Numbered from the stretch's first letter, positions 1 to 5,686 are shown. The stretch is DNA of 6,573 nt from JACPAB01 sp964366725 (GCA_964366725.1 CAYIUL010000028.1:1-6573); one strand, 5' to 3'. The notes: a model not told the origin generated them from the letters alone. Translations and numbers: made by a program.

Positions 1-1
1 G

Positions 2-1669
2 TCTTTGCTTCCGACCGACCCGTCGGTTCTTTTCACGACCGCCGGAATGCAGCAATTCAAACCCTATTTTTTAGGTGAAGCAGATCCGATGAAAGATTTC
101 GGAGGCAAAAGAACGGCGTCAATCCAAAAATCAATGAGAACTTCTGATATTGACGAGGTGGGAGATGAATCACATCTCACATTTTTTGAAATGCTGGGCC
201 ATTTTTCATTCGGCGATTATTTTAAAAAAGAAACTATAGAATGGACATTCCAGTTGCTTACAGAGATTTTTAATATTTCTCCCGATAGAATTTCAGCCAC
301 TGTTTTTGCCGGAGACAATAAAATTCCGTTTGACGAGGAGTCTTATAATGCCTGGTCTCAATTCTTGCCGACTGAGCGTATCCGCAAAGGGCCCCGGAAG
401 GATAATATATGGGGACCACCGGGACCTGAAGGTCCATGCGGCGCCGCAAACGAGGTCTATGTTGATGATTTGGAGGTCGCTACGTTGGTCTTTATGGAAT
501 ACAACTGCGACAAAGATAAAAATCTGACCCCTTTGTCCCAAAAAGGCGTTGACGTCGGCTGGGGACTGGAAAGGATCGTAATGAAGTCCCAAGATAAAGA
601 CAACGTTTTTGAGACAGATCTTTTTGATTTTATAATGCGAGGATTCCCGGACAAACTCCCAGTTCGAACAAAGAGGATTTTGGCCGACCATCTCAGGGGG
701 ATACCTTTTCTTGTGGCTGATGGTTTACAACCGTCCAATAAAGAAGCTGGATACATACTCCGTCGATTACTAAGACGGGTTATTGCGTTTACGTACGATG
801 AAAATATTGGAGTCGATCCTGTGCGCGTACTGGAATTGATAGTCAATGAGTATAAAAAAATTAAAGATTACAAAAATTTAGATTTTCTTTCCGTCGAAAA
901 AACTTTCAGAGATGAGTATGATAAATTCATGAAGACCCTTGGGCCATTGCGAAAGGAGTTTGAGATTAAGGCCAACGAAGTTAAGGCAAAAGGAGAGGAG
1001 TTCATGCCAAGAGTATTTGTCTTTGGGGCACATCAAAGTTCAGGCGCAACTATCGATATATTAGAAGATTTTGCAAGAAAAGAAGGAACAAAAATAAATA
1101 AAGAAGCTTTCGTTGAAGACAATAAACACCATCAAGAAATATCCCGGGCCGGGGCGGAGAAAAAGTTCGGCGGACACGGACTCTTGATGGATAAGGGTGA
1201 ATTGAAAGCCGGAAATGAGGAAGAATTAAAAAAAGCAACGCGATTACACACAGCAACGCACTTACTCCACGCTTCTTTAAGAAAAGTTCTCGGAAACGAG
1301 GTCCATCAGGCCGGTTCAGACATTACTCCCGAAAGATTGAGATTTGATTTTACTTTTCCTCGCAAAATGACTCTGGAAGAAATAAAACAGGTTGAGGATA
1401 TGGTAAATGAAGCCGTCCAAAAAGATTATCCCGTCACCAAAGAAGAGATGTCTTACGAAGACGCCATTAAATCCGGCGCGATGGCATTCTTTAAATTAAA
1501 ATATCCGCCGAGAGTTAATGTTTATACGATAGGAGATGAAAATCATCCGTTCTCCCGTGAACTCTGCGGAGGGCCTCACGTTTCTCACACCGGCGAGATA
1601 GGCAAAATAAGAATAACCAAGGAAGAGTCTGTGAGTGGGGGGAGACGCATCCGGGCTACGGTTGACTAA
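2..1669 (+). CDS. alaS: Alanyl-tRNA synthetase, short CPR-type, 5' partial
   Basis: Charges tRNA-Ala with alanine in the cytoplasm and hydrolyses mischarged tRNA. The reading frame is open at base 2; the TTG at 5 is an internal Leu, because residues there match the conserved early stretch LPTDPSVLFTTAGMQQF. Counting from that Leu: motif 2 region with HLTFFEMLGHFSFGDYF (about 58-73), a GPCG segment (143-146), motif 3 GWGLER (185-190), the ADH/DGLQPSN stretch (227-245), and an editing domain with zinc-site pairs H415/H419 (HTATH) and C521/H525 (CGGPH). Bacterial AlaRS is usually about 870 residues. Here the beta-barrel insert before the editing domain is nearly absent, and the protein stops at the end of the editing domain with no C-terminal coiled coil or C-Ala domain. 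A similarly short form is, as I recall, usual in CPR bacteria. Function is well supported; exact total length is unknown. Confidence 0.95.
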   Translation, partial: SLLPTDPSVLFTTAGMQQFKPYFLGEADPMKDFGGKRTASIQKSMRTSDIDEVGDESHLTFFEMLGHFSFGDYFKKETIEWTFQLLTEIFNISPDRISATVFAGDNKIPFDEESYNAWSQFLPTERIRKGPRKDNIWGPPGPEGPCGAANEVYVDDLEVATLVFMEYNCDKDKNLTPLSQKGVDVGWGLERIVMKSQDKDNVFETDLFDFIMRGFPDKLPVRTKRILADHLRGIPFLVADGLQPSNKEAGYILRRLLRRVIAFTYDENIGVDPVRVLELIVNEYKKIKDYKNLDFLSVEKTFRDEYDKFMKTLGPLRKEFEIKANEVKAKGEEFMPRVFVFGAHQSSGATIDILEDFARKEGTKINKEAFVEDNKHHQEISRAGAEKKFGGHGLLMDKGELKAGNEEELKKATRLHTATHLLHASLRKVLGNEVHQAGSDITPERLRFDFTFPRKMTLEEIKQVEDMVNEAVQKDYPVTKEEMSYEDAIKSGAMAFFKLKYPPRVNVYTIGDENHPFSRELCGGPHVSHTGEIGKIRITKEESVSGGRRIRATVD

Positions 1670-1690
1670 ATTTAACTAAGATGATATCAT
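1662..1690 (+). promoter_or_regulatory. Sigma70-type promoter of the 46-aa membrane protein
   Basis: TTGACT at 1662-1667 and TATCAT at 1685-1690 are separated by exactly 17 bases, each box matching consensus at 5 of 6 positions. The -35 box overlaps the alaS stop codon (1667-1669). Transcription should start near 1697, giving a leader of roughly 30 nt that carries the GGAGG ribosome site. It is among the best promoter matches in the window. Predicted by eye, not measured. Confidence 0.7.
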
Positions 1691-1725
1691 ATTATAAGCT
1701 GTTTTTGATGTGATGGAGGTTTATT

Positions 1726-1866
1726 GTGGAGTTCGCTTTAGGGAGTATCGGAATTGTGGTAATACTTGGCATGATAGGGTATTGTATCGATGTGAATCTT
1801 ACTAGAATCGCCGACGCGCTTGAAAAAATTGAGCATGCCTTAAGATATCCCGCAAAGAAGCCCTAG
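1726..1866 (+). CDS. 46-aa single-pass membrane microprotein with coiled-coil tail
   Basis: Unrecognised small gene. GTG start at 1726, stop TAG at 1864-1866. The start is chosen because a near-perfect Shine-Dalgarno GGAGG lies at 1715-1719, six bases upstream. Residues 3-21 form one uninterrupted hydrophobic stretch (FALGSIGIVVILGMIGYCI), enough for one membrane helix. Residues 22-41 look like an amphipathic helix in which L25, I28, L32, I35 and L39 fall in perfect a/d heptad spacing, followed by a basic end (PAKKP). By the positive-inside rule the tail should face the cytoplasm. The gene stands alone between its own promoter (1662-1690) and terminator (1880-1910), so it is a separate transcription unit. 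It could be a small stress or envelope protein, or a toxin-like peptide, but nothing in the sequence decides this. The alternative is that the transcript acts as an RNA and the frame is chance. Confidence 0.65.
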   Translation: MEFALGSIGIVVILGMIGYCIDVNLTRIADALEKIEHALRYPAKKP

Positions 1867-1879
1867 TAACCATGCAACC

Positions 1880-1910
1880 ATGTCGCCACCCAGGCGACGT
1901 TTTATTTTTT
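1880..1910 (+). terminator. Rho-independent terminator after the microprotein gene
   Basis: GTCGCC (1882-1887) pairs with GGCGAC (1893-1898) around a five-base loop ACCCA. The stem extends to eight pairs with a T-G and an A-T pair at 1880-1881/1899-1900. A run of T broken by one A follows (1900-1910). It separates the microprotein unit from the regulator gene downstream. Confidence 0.85.
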
Positions 1911-1936
1911 ACTTTACAACAATATCACATTATACT
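1908..1936 (+). promoter_or_regulatory. Promoter of the PaaX/Cas2-like regulator gene
   Basis: TATACT at 1931-1936 is a 5-of-6 -10 box. With the standard 17-base spacer the -35 is TTTACT at 1908-1913 (4 of 6), which overlaps the end of the terminator T-run. Transcription should start about 1942-1944, inside the palindrome described next, giving a leader of about 33 nt. Confidence 0.55.
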
Positions 1937-1946
1937 ACGATCGTAG
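1935..1946. promoter_or_regulatory. 12-bp perfect palindrome, probable operator
   Basis: CTACGATCGTAG is a perfect palindrome overlapping the last two bases of the -10 box and the expected transcription start. A repressor bound here would block RNA polymerase. Bases 1928-1944 match 2534-2550, in front of dus, at 15 of 17 positions. The obvious candidate ligand is the winged-helix protein encoded immediately downstream (autoregulation); this is inference. Confidence 0.55.
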
Positions 1947-1949
1947 CAG

Positions 1950-1966
1950 AGTGAGATATAGTGAGA
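1950..1966 (+). repeat. Two AGTGAGA direct repeats one helical turn apart
   Basis: AGTGAGA occurs at 1950-1956 and again at 1960-1966, a period of 10 bases, between the palindrome and the ATG at 1976. The spacing would put both copies on the same face of the DNA. The equivalent place before dus has the tandem pair TGGGA-TGGGA (2553-2562). They may be accessory protein-binding sites or chance purine-rich sequence. Confidence 0.35.
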
Positions 1967-1975
1967 CATTAGATT

Positions 1976-2527
1976 ATGAAACAAAAACTCAAAAAAATAT
2001 CCGTTTCTATACCTAAAATCATCCTTTGTATCCTAAAGGAGACAGGCTCGATAACTTGCGAATCTTTTTTCCACAATAGCCACGCAGGAAAATTTGGCTT
2101 CGGACACGGACCAAGATTCAGACATAACTATTACAATTCAATTCACCGATTACAAAAGAAGGGGTTCGTAAAAAAAGAAAAAGATACCTACAAGCTGACT
2201 GCGGCGGGGGAAAGAGAGGCGTTTTTCTCTCTTACAAAAATAGGCCGACATTTTAGGTCTGAAAATCAAAAGTGGGATAAAAAATGGAGAATGGTGTTTT
2301 TTGACATTCCGGAAATTAAAAGAAGGTACCGGGATGAATTAAGATTTGTGTTAAAAAGAACGGGTTTTAAAGAGTTTCAAAAGAGCGCTTGGGTTTGTCC
2401 TTATGAAATACCGCAGTTTTTTAAAAAGATCCTGCTTGAAGAAAATATCAGACGATATGTCAGATTAATAACTATCAATGACATAGAGTACGACAAGGAC
2501 CTGAAGACAATGTTTAATTTAAAATAA
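1976..2527 (+). CDS. PaaX-like transcriptional regulator with Cas2-like C-terminal domain
   Basis: Probable DNA-binding regulator of 183 residues. Residues about 10-85 form a winged-helix fold: helices around 12-21 and 50-62, and a wing ending in YKLTAAGE (72-79). Residues about 100-183 look like the Cas2-like ferredoxin domain found in PaaX-type regulators: a beta strand WRMVFFDIPE (104-113) with the Cas2-position aspartate D110, a long basic helix, FQKSAWVCPYE (134-144), and a last strand YVRLITIND (161-169). Automatic pipelines often label such CPR proteins Cas2, but the fused winged helix and the lack of any cas gene or repeat array argue for transcription control. There is no clear Shine-Dalgarno before ATG 1976. 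It has its own promoter with a palindrome at the start site, shared with the next gene, dus, which suggests autoregulation. The regulated pathway and ligand are unknown. Confidence 0.8.
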   Translation: MKQKLKKISVSIPKIILCILKETGSITCESFFHNSHAGKFGFGHGPRFRHNYYNSIHRLQKKGFVKKEKDTYKLTAAGEREAFFSLTKIGRHFRSENQKWDKKWRMVFFDIPEIKRRYRDELRFVLKRTGFKEFQKSAWVCPYEIPQFFKKILLEENIRRYVRLITINDIEYDKDLKTMFNLK

Positions 2528-2542
2528 TAGGTTCATTTTAAT
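2513..2542 (+). promoter_or_regulatory. Probable promoter of dus
   Basis: TTTAAT at 2537-2542 is a 5-of-6 -10 box placed exactly as in the regulator promoter, directly before ACGATCGT. The -35 is weak: TTTAAT at 2513-2518 with an 18-base spacer, inside the end of the regulator gene. The best support is its near identity to the regulator promoter from 2534 onward. Confidence 0.4.
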
Positions 2543-2550
2543 ACGATCGT
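2543..2550. promoter_or_regulatory. ACGATCGT palindrome before dus, probable operator
   Basis: An 8-bp perfect palindrome starts right after the -10 box, the same position as in the regulator promoter (1937-1944). Including flanks, 2534-2550 matches 1928-1944 at 15 of 17 positions, and the next twenty bases differ largely by transitions. This points to one protein acting on both promoters. The outer pair (T2542/G2551) is not symmetric here, so this site may be weaker than the 12-bp site. Confidence 0.5.
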
Positions 2551-2568
2551 GGTGGGATGGGACATAAG

Positions 2569-2586
2569 TATCGTATATAAACGATA
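2569..2586. repeat. Inverted repeat TATCGT-N6-ACGATA abutting the dus start
   Basis: Six-base arms at 2569-2574 and 2581-2586 around ATATAA, ending one base before the ATG at 2588. The arms contain the same ATCGT/ACGAT core as the upstream palindrome, so this may be a second, spaced operator half-site pair. As RNA it would form a weak hairpin over the ribosome-binding region. The spacer also contains a -10-like TATAAA (2576-2581). Confidence 0.4.
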
Positions 2587-2587
2587 A

Positions 2588-3562
2588 ATGCCAAAAAATT
2601 TCTGGGAAAAACTGAAGAGGCCGTTTTTTATTTTGGCTCCGATGGCGGATGTTACCGACTGGGCGTTCAGGCAAATAATTATCGAATGCGGCCGTTCGAC
2701 GGGGCTCACGGTAAACAAACCCGATGTATTTTTTACTGAATTCGTATCTTGCGACGGGCTGTGTTCAGAAAAAGGCCGGCCGAAGCTTATGCCTCATTTG
2801 AAGTTCGGCGAGAACGAGCGGCCTATCGTAGCCCAGTTCTTTGGCGCGAACCCCGAAAACTTCTATAAATGCGCCCAACTTGCGGTTGAGCTCGGTTTTG
2901 ACGGCATAGACATAAACATGGGCTGTCCCGCCGGAAAAATAGTAAAACACGACAGCGGAGCAGGGCTTATAAAGAATCCCGAACTGGCAAAAGAAATAAT
3001 CCGGGAAACCAAGCGTGGAGCAGGCAATCTTCCGGTTTCCGTGAAAACTCGCATTGGATACAACAAAATTATTACCGAAGAATGGATCTCGTATCTTATT
3101 GAGGCCAGACCGGCTGCCATAATTCTTCACGGCCGAACGATGAAAGAGATGTCAAAGGTCTCGGCCCACTGGGACGAAATAGGCAAAGCGGCTGTCCTTT
3201 GCCGCAAAGCGGGAATACCCATTGTCGGCAACGGCGATGTCGCCACATATAATGAGGGGCTGAAAAAAGCCGAGCAATATGGCCTGGACGGCATTATGAT
3301 CGGCAGAGCGATATTTTCTAATCCATGGTTCTTTGACCCATCTGTAAATCCGGCAGATAAGACCCCGGATGAAAGGATTGCGTTGATGCTCCGGCACATT
3401 GAGCTGTTCGCGGAATTATGGGGAGAAAATAAAAACTTTGACGTTATGAAAAAGTTCTTTAAAGTTTATATTCATGGTTGGGAAGGCGCAAAAGAACTGC
3501 GGATGGAACTTATGAACGCGAGAAACAAGGAAGATGTAGCCAAAATAATATCAAAGCGTTAA
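2588..3562 (+). CDS. dus: tRNA-dihydrouridine synthase
   Basis: FMN enzyme that uses NADPH to reduce specific uridines of tRNA to dihydrouridine. The 324-residue protein has the usual length and order: an FMN-binding TIM barrel opening with ILAPMADVTD (15-24), the DINMGCP segment with catalytic Cys113, VKTRIGYN (152-159, FMN contact Lys153), ILHGRT (179-184, His181), GNGDV (214-218) and IGR (238-240), then a C-terminal helical tRNA-binding domain from about 255. DINMGCPAGKIVKH most resembles the DusB/Dus1 type, but the subgroup and target position cannot be fixed by eye. There is no Shine-Dalgarno before ATG 2588. It lies 60 bases after the regulator gene behind a related promoter/operator, and is followed after ten bases by the acidic small protein, with which it is probably co-transcribed. 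Confidence 0.93.
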   Translation: MPKNFWEKLKRPFFILAPMADVTDWAFRQIIIECGRSTGLTVNKPDVFFTEFVSCDGLCSEKGRPKLMPHLKFGENERPIVAQFFGANPENFYKCAQLAVELGFDGIDINMGCPAGKIVKHDSGAGLIKNPELAKEIIRETKRGAGNLPVSVKTRIGYNKIITEEWISYLIEARPAAIILHGRTMKEMSKVSAHWDEIGKAAVLCRKAGIPIVGNGDVATYNEGLKKAEQYGLDGIMIGRAIFSNPWFFDPSVNPADKTPDERIALMLRHIELFAELWGENKNFDVMKKFFKVYIHGWEGAKELRMELMNARNKEDVAKIISKR

Positions 3563-3572
3563 AATTATTTAT

Positions 3573-3803
3573 ATGGCACACACACATACCGTAGACGAAG
3601 CTCTTGAGACCGAAGTTGAGGAAGAAGGCCTCCATAAAGAAGGCGCGGGGACAGATGACCATCTTCCCGAACCCGTGGAAGAAAAAAGGCAAAGTTCGGT
3701 AAATACACAGGACATGGGCGAAGAGGACGAAGACGATGTCAGCCCCGAAGAAGCCGAAGAACTCGTAGAAGAGGAAATGAAAAAGCAGCACGTAGAAGAA
3801 TAG
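3573..3803 (+). CDS. Small highly acidic hypothetical protein (76 aa)
   Basis: Not recognised. Of 76 residues, 22 are Glu and 7 Asp against 4 Lys and 1 Arg, a net charge near -24. The start is MAHTHTVDEALETEVEEE and the end is a Glu-rich probable helix (SPEEAEELVEEEM). There are no cysteines, no hydrophobic core and no signal peptide, so it is probably disordered or a lone charged helix in the cytoplasm. The ATG at 3573 is ten bases after the dus stop, without a visible Shine-Dalgarno, which suggests translation coupled to dus on one transcript. Acidic composition fits a binder of basic proteins, RNA-binding surfaces or metal, but no function can be assigned. The complementary strand also has an open frame here (3510-3791). 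The + frame is preferred because of strand, spacing and its simple charged composition. Confidence 0.6.
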   Translation: MAHTHTVDEALETEVEEEGLHKEGAGTDDHLPEPVEEKRQSSVNTQDMGEEDEDDVSPEEAEELVEEEMKKQHVEE

Positions 3804-3805
3804 AT

Positions 3806-3838
3806 TGAGAACTCTGTTGATTTCTCACTGATTTTGTT
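3806..3838 (+). terminator. Weak candidate terminator after the acidic protein gene
   Basis: TGAGAA (3806-3811) pairs with TTCTCA (3822-3827) over a ten-base loop, followed after a few bases by a T-rich stretch (3832-3838). The stem is short and A/T-rich, so termination would be inefficient. It does sit where the dus transcript should end, just before a new promoter. Confidence 0.3.
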
Positions 3839-3839
3839 G

Positions 3840-3848
3840 TGCTATACT
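3840..3848 (+). promoter_or_regulatory. Extended -10 promoter of the 592-aa membrane protein gene
   Basis: TGC followed by TATACT (3843-3848) is an extended -10 element with a 5-of-6 -10 box. A possible -35, TTGATT at 3817-3822, is 20 bases away, too far to count, but the TGn motif can compensate. The start should fall near 3855, giving a leader of about 28 nt to ATG 3883. Confidence 0.5.
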
Positions 3849-3882
3849 TAAAAAGGATCGTACTATTTTAGAACGCAGTTTT

Positions 3883-5661
3883 ATGGTCTCAACAAAAATC
3901 ATAAACGTCCTCAGGGACGACAAATTTGAGGAAATACTGGACTTATTCAAGGAAACTTCTGCCAAGGAAGTTATTTTTGTCTTGCCTAAAAAATCAAGAT
4001 CCTTCACCAACGAAGAGCATTTCATAATCCTGTCGAGTTTGGCGGAGAAGACCGGGAAGAAAATATCCATACTTTGCTCCAATCCCGAAGTGAACAAAAT
4101 GGCTAAGGAATATAAGTTCGATGTCCTGCTGGCCAAAGGCCCTTCGAAAACATCTTTTGTCACGGAAAAAGAAGAGCCCGAACCGGAGCCGGAAGCAGAG
4201 GAACCTCAATACGCCGAACCGGAAGAAGTTGAAGAAGAACCGGAGGAAGAATTGCCGCCATCCGCAACAGCAAGACCAAGAGGCGGGCTGGAAGGTATCG
4301 TCCGGGAAAGATCCGGAACCCATTTAAGCGTTTCCCCGAAGAAGGAGAGTCCGGTCCGGCTGGATATCAGAAGAAGATCTTTACAAAGACCGGCTGAAGA
4401 CATCCAAAACGTATGGGAGACGCTTCCGGGCGGGAACGAAAAAAATATCTGGGCTGATCTGGGCCTCCGCTCAAAAAGAACAGCCGGGTTAAAAAAACCT
4501 CTTTTCCGGTTCGATCTCAGAAACCTTCCCAAAAGATCGGTCATTGTTCTTGGAGGCATCTCGGTTCTGCTCTTGGGAACGATAATATATGTATCAACCG
4601 GGAGTGCTAAAATAGATATCACTCCGCAAAAACAAGCCCTGGAAACCGAATTGAAGGTGTCGGCATCCGACAAATTCTCTTTGGTAGACCAGAATTTGAA
4701 TAAGATTCCCGGCCAGCTTTTCAGCATCGACAAGACCGTCAGCCAGACATTTCCCGCGACAGGCGAGAAAGACGTCGCCCAGAAAGCCAGAGGTACGATG
4801 AAAATCTATAACGCCTACGGCACAACCCCGCAGGTTCTTATAGCCACGACGCGATTCGAAAAAGACGGTCTTATCTTTCGGACGCTGACAACCGTTACCG
4901 TCCCCGGAACCAAAGTGGCCAACGGAGAGATAACCCCCGGCACGGTAAATGTCGAGGTTATCGCCGATAAAGCCGGGGAAACGTATAACATCTCCTCTGG
5001 AAAGTTTCTTATTCCCGCTTTTAACGAAAGGGCCGATGCCGGCCGGTATGAAAAGATATACGGAGAAACCACGGAGGCGATGAGGGGTGGCATCAGCGGC
5101 CGGGCAAAAGTGGTTACGGAAAACGATTACAACAAAGCAAAAGAAACTCTCCAAGCCCAGCTCCAAAAAGACATAGACGAAGGCCTCAAGCTCCAGACGG
5201 CGGGCCTGAAGACCATCGACAAGCTGTCCGTAAAAATAGGCCTGCCCGAATCAAGCGCCAAAATAGATGAAGCAGCCGATAGTTTTACAATGTCGATCAA
5301 AGGTTCGCTTAAAACAGTTGGATTCAAACAGCCGGACCTCGACGGGCTGGTTAAACAGCATGTCGCAAAGACCCGGAATCTGGACGTGATTCCGGACAAG
5401 CTTCAATTGAGTTATAAGTCGATAAATTTTAAAGACGCCGAAAACCTGCTCGAATTCACGGTCGCCGTATCCGGCACTGCCTACGCTAAAATAGACACCG
5501 GAAAAATAAAGCAGGAAATGGCCGGGAAAGACGAAGACGAGATAAAATCATATCTTCGGGGCGTTGCCGGAGTGGAATCCGCCAAGGTGATATTGTCCCC
5601 GTTCTGGGTCAAAAGCATCCCCGATAAGCAGGAAAAAACAACCATTAATATTAACTATTGA
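3883..5661 (+). CDS. Single-pass membrane protein, CPR 'baseplate J/gp47-like' family
   Basis: Conserved CPR-type envelope protein of unknown function, 592 residues. In order: a cytoplasmic alpha/beta domain (about 1-92), with strands such as EVIFVLP and KKISILCSN, resembling a small Rossmann-like fold; a Glu/Pro-rich linker (about 95-123, EPEPEPEAEE); a basic, probably disordered stretch (126-216); one membrane helix SVIVLGGISVLLLGTIIYV (about 219-237); and a large outside region. The outside part begins SGSAKIDITPQKQ, holds a beta-rich core with FPATGEKDVAQKARGT (290-305) and VTVPGTKVANGEITPGTVNV, a helical hairpin at about 410-440, and ends with SPFWVKSIP (572-580). That ending, as I recall, is what gives these proteins their baseplate-J label. 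Being alone beside translation genes, it is unlikely to be a phage part; a surface or cell-wall role is inference. TGA stop at 5659-5661. Confidence 0.75.
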   Translation: MVSTKIINVLRDDKFEEILDLFKETSAKEVIFVLPKKSRSFTNEEHFIILSSLAEKTGKKISILCSNPEVNKMAKEYKFDVLLAKGPSKTSFVTEKEEPEPEPEAEEPQYAEPEEVEEEPEEELPPSATARPRGGLEGIVRERSGTHLSVSPKKESPVRLDIRRRSLQRPAEDIQNVWETLPGGNEKNIWADLGLRSKRTAGLKKPLFRFDLRNLPKRSVIVLGGISVLLLGTIIYVSTGSAKIDITPQKQALETELKVSASDKFSLVDQNLNKIPGQLFSIDKTVSQTFPATGEKDVAQKARGTMKIYNAYGTTPQVLIATTRFEKDGLIFRTLTTVTVPGTKVANGEITPGTVNVEVIADKAGETYNISSGKFLIPAFNERADAGRYEKIYGETTEAMRGGISGRAKVVTENDYNKAKETLQAQLQKDIDEGLKLQTAGLKTIDKLSVKIGLPESSAKIDEAADSFTMSIKGSLKTVGFKQPDLDGLVKQHVAKTRNLDVIPDKLQLSYKSINFKDAENLLEFTVAVSGTAYAKIDTGKIKQEMAGKDEDEIKSYLRGVAGVESAKVILSPFWVKSIPDKQEKTTININY

Positions 5662-5686
5662 CTCTCTGCGTCATTTTTGCTAATAT
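5658..5686 (+). promoter_or_regulatory. Promoter of the infA-rpmJ-rpsM-rpsK operon
   Basis: TTGACT at 5658-5663 (5 of 6), a 17-base spacer, and TAATAT at 5681-5686 (4 of 6) preceded by TGC (5678-5680), an extended -10. The -35 overlaps the TGA stop of the preceding gene. The start is expected near 5692, leaving a leader of about 100 nt before infA. A strong promoter is expected for ribosomal protein genes. Confidence 0.65.

Noticed and set aside
5..7. TTG at base 5 as start of alaS
   Set aside because: The residues before and after match the interior of the AlaRS N-terminal region, so the gene runs in from outside the window.
1913..1936. TTTACA (1913-1918) as -35 for TATACT
   Set aside because: The spacer would be only 12 bases; TTTACT at 1908-1913 gives the normal 17.
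1976..2527. CRISPR-associated Cas2 endonuclease
   Set aside because: An N-terminal winged helix precedes the Cas2-like domain, and no repeats, spacers or other cas genes are present in the window.
3510..3791. 93-residue complementary-strand frame over the acidic protein
   Set aside because: It is Phe-rich because it is the complement of Glu/Lys codons, and all neighbouring genes lie on the + strand.
4206..5166. Long complementary-strand reading frames inside the 592-aa gene
   Set aside because: They mirror the codon bias of the + strand gene, show no recognisable protein features and have no promoter or ribosome site.
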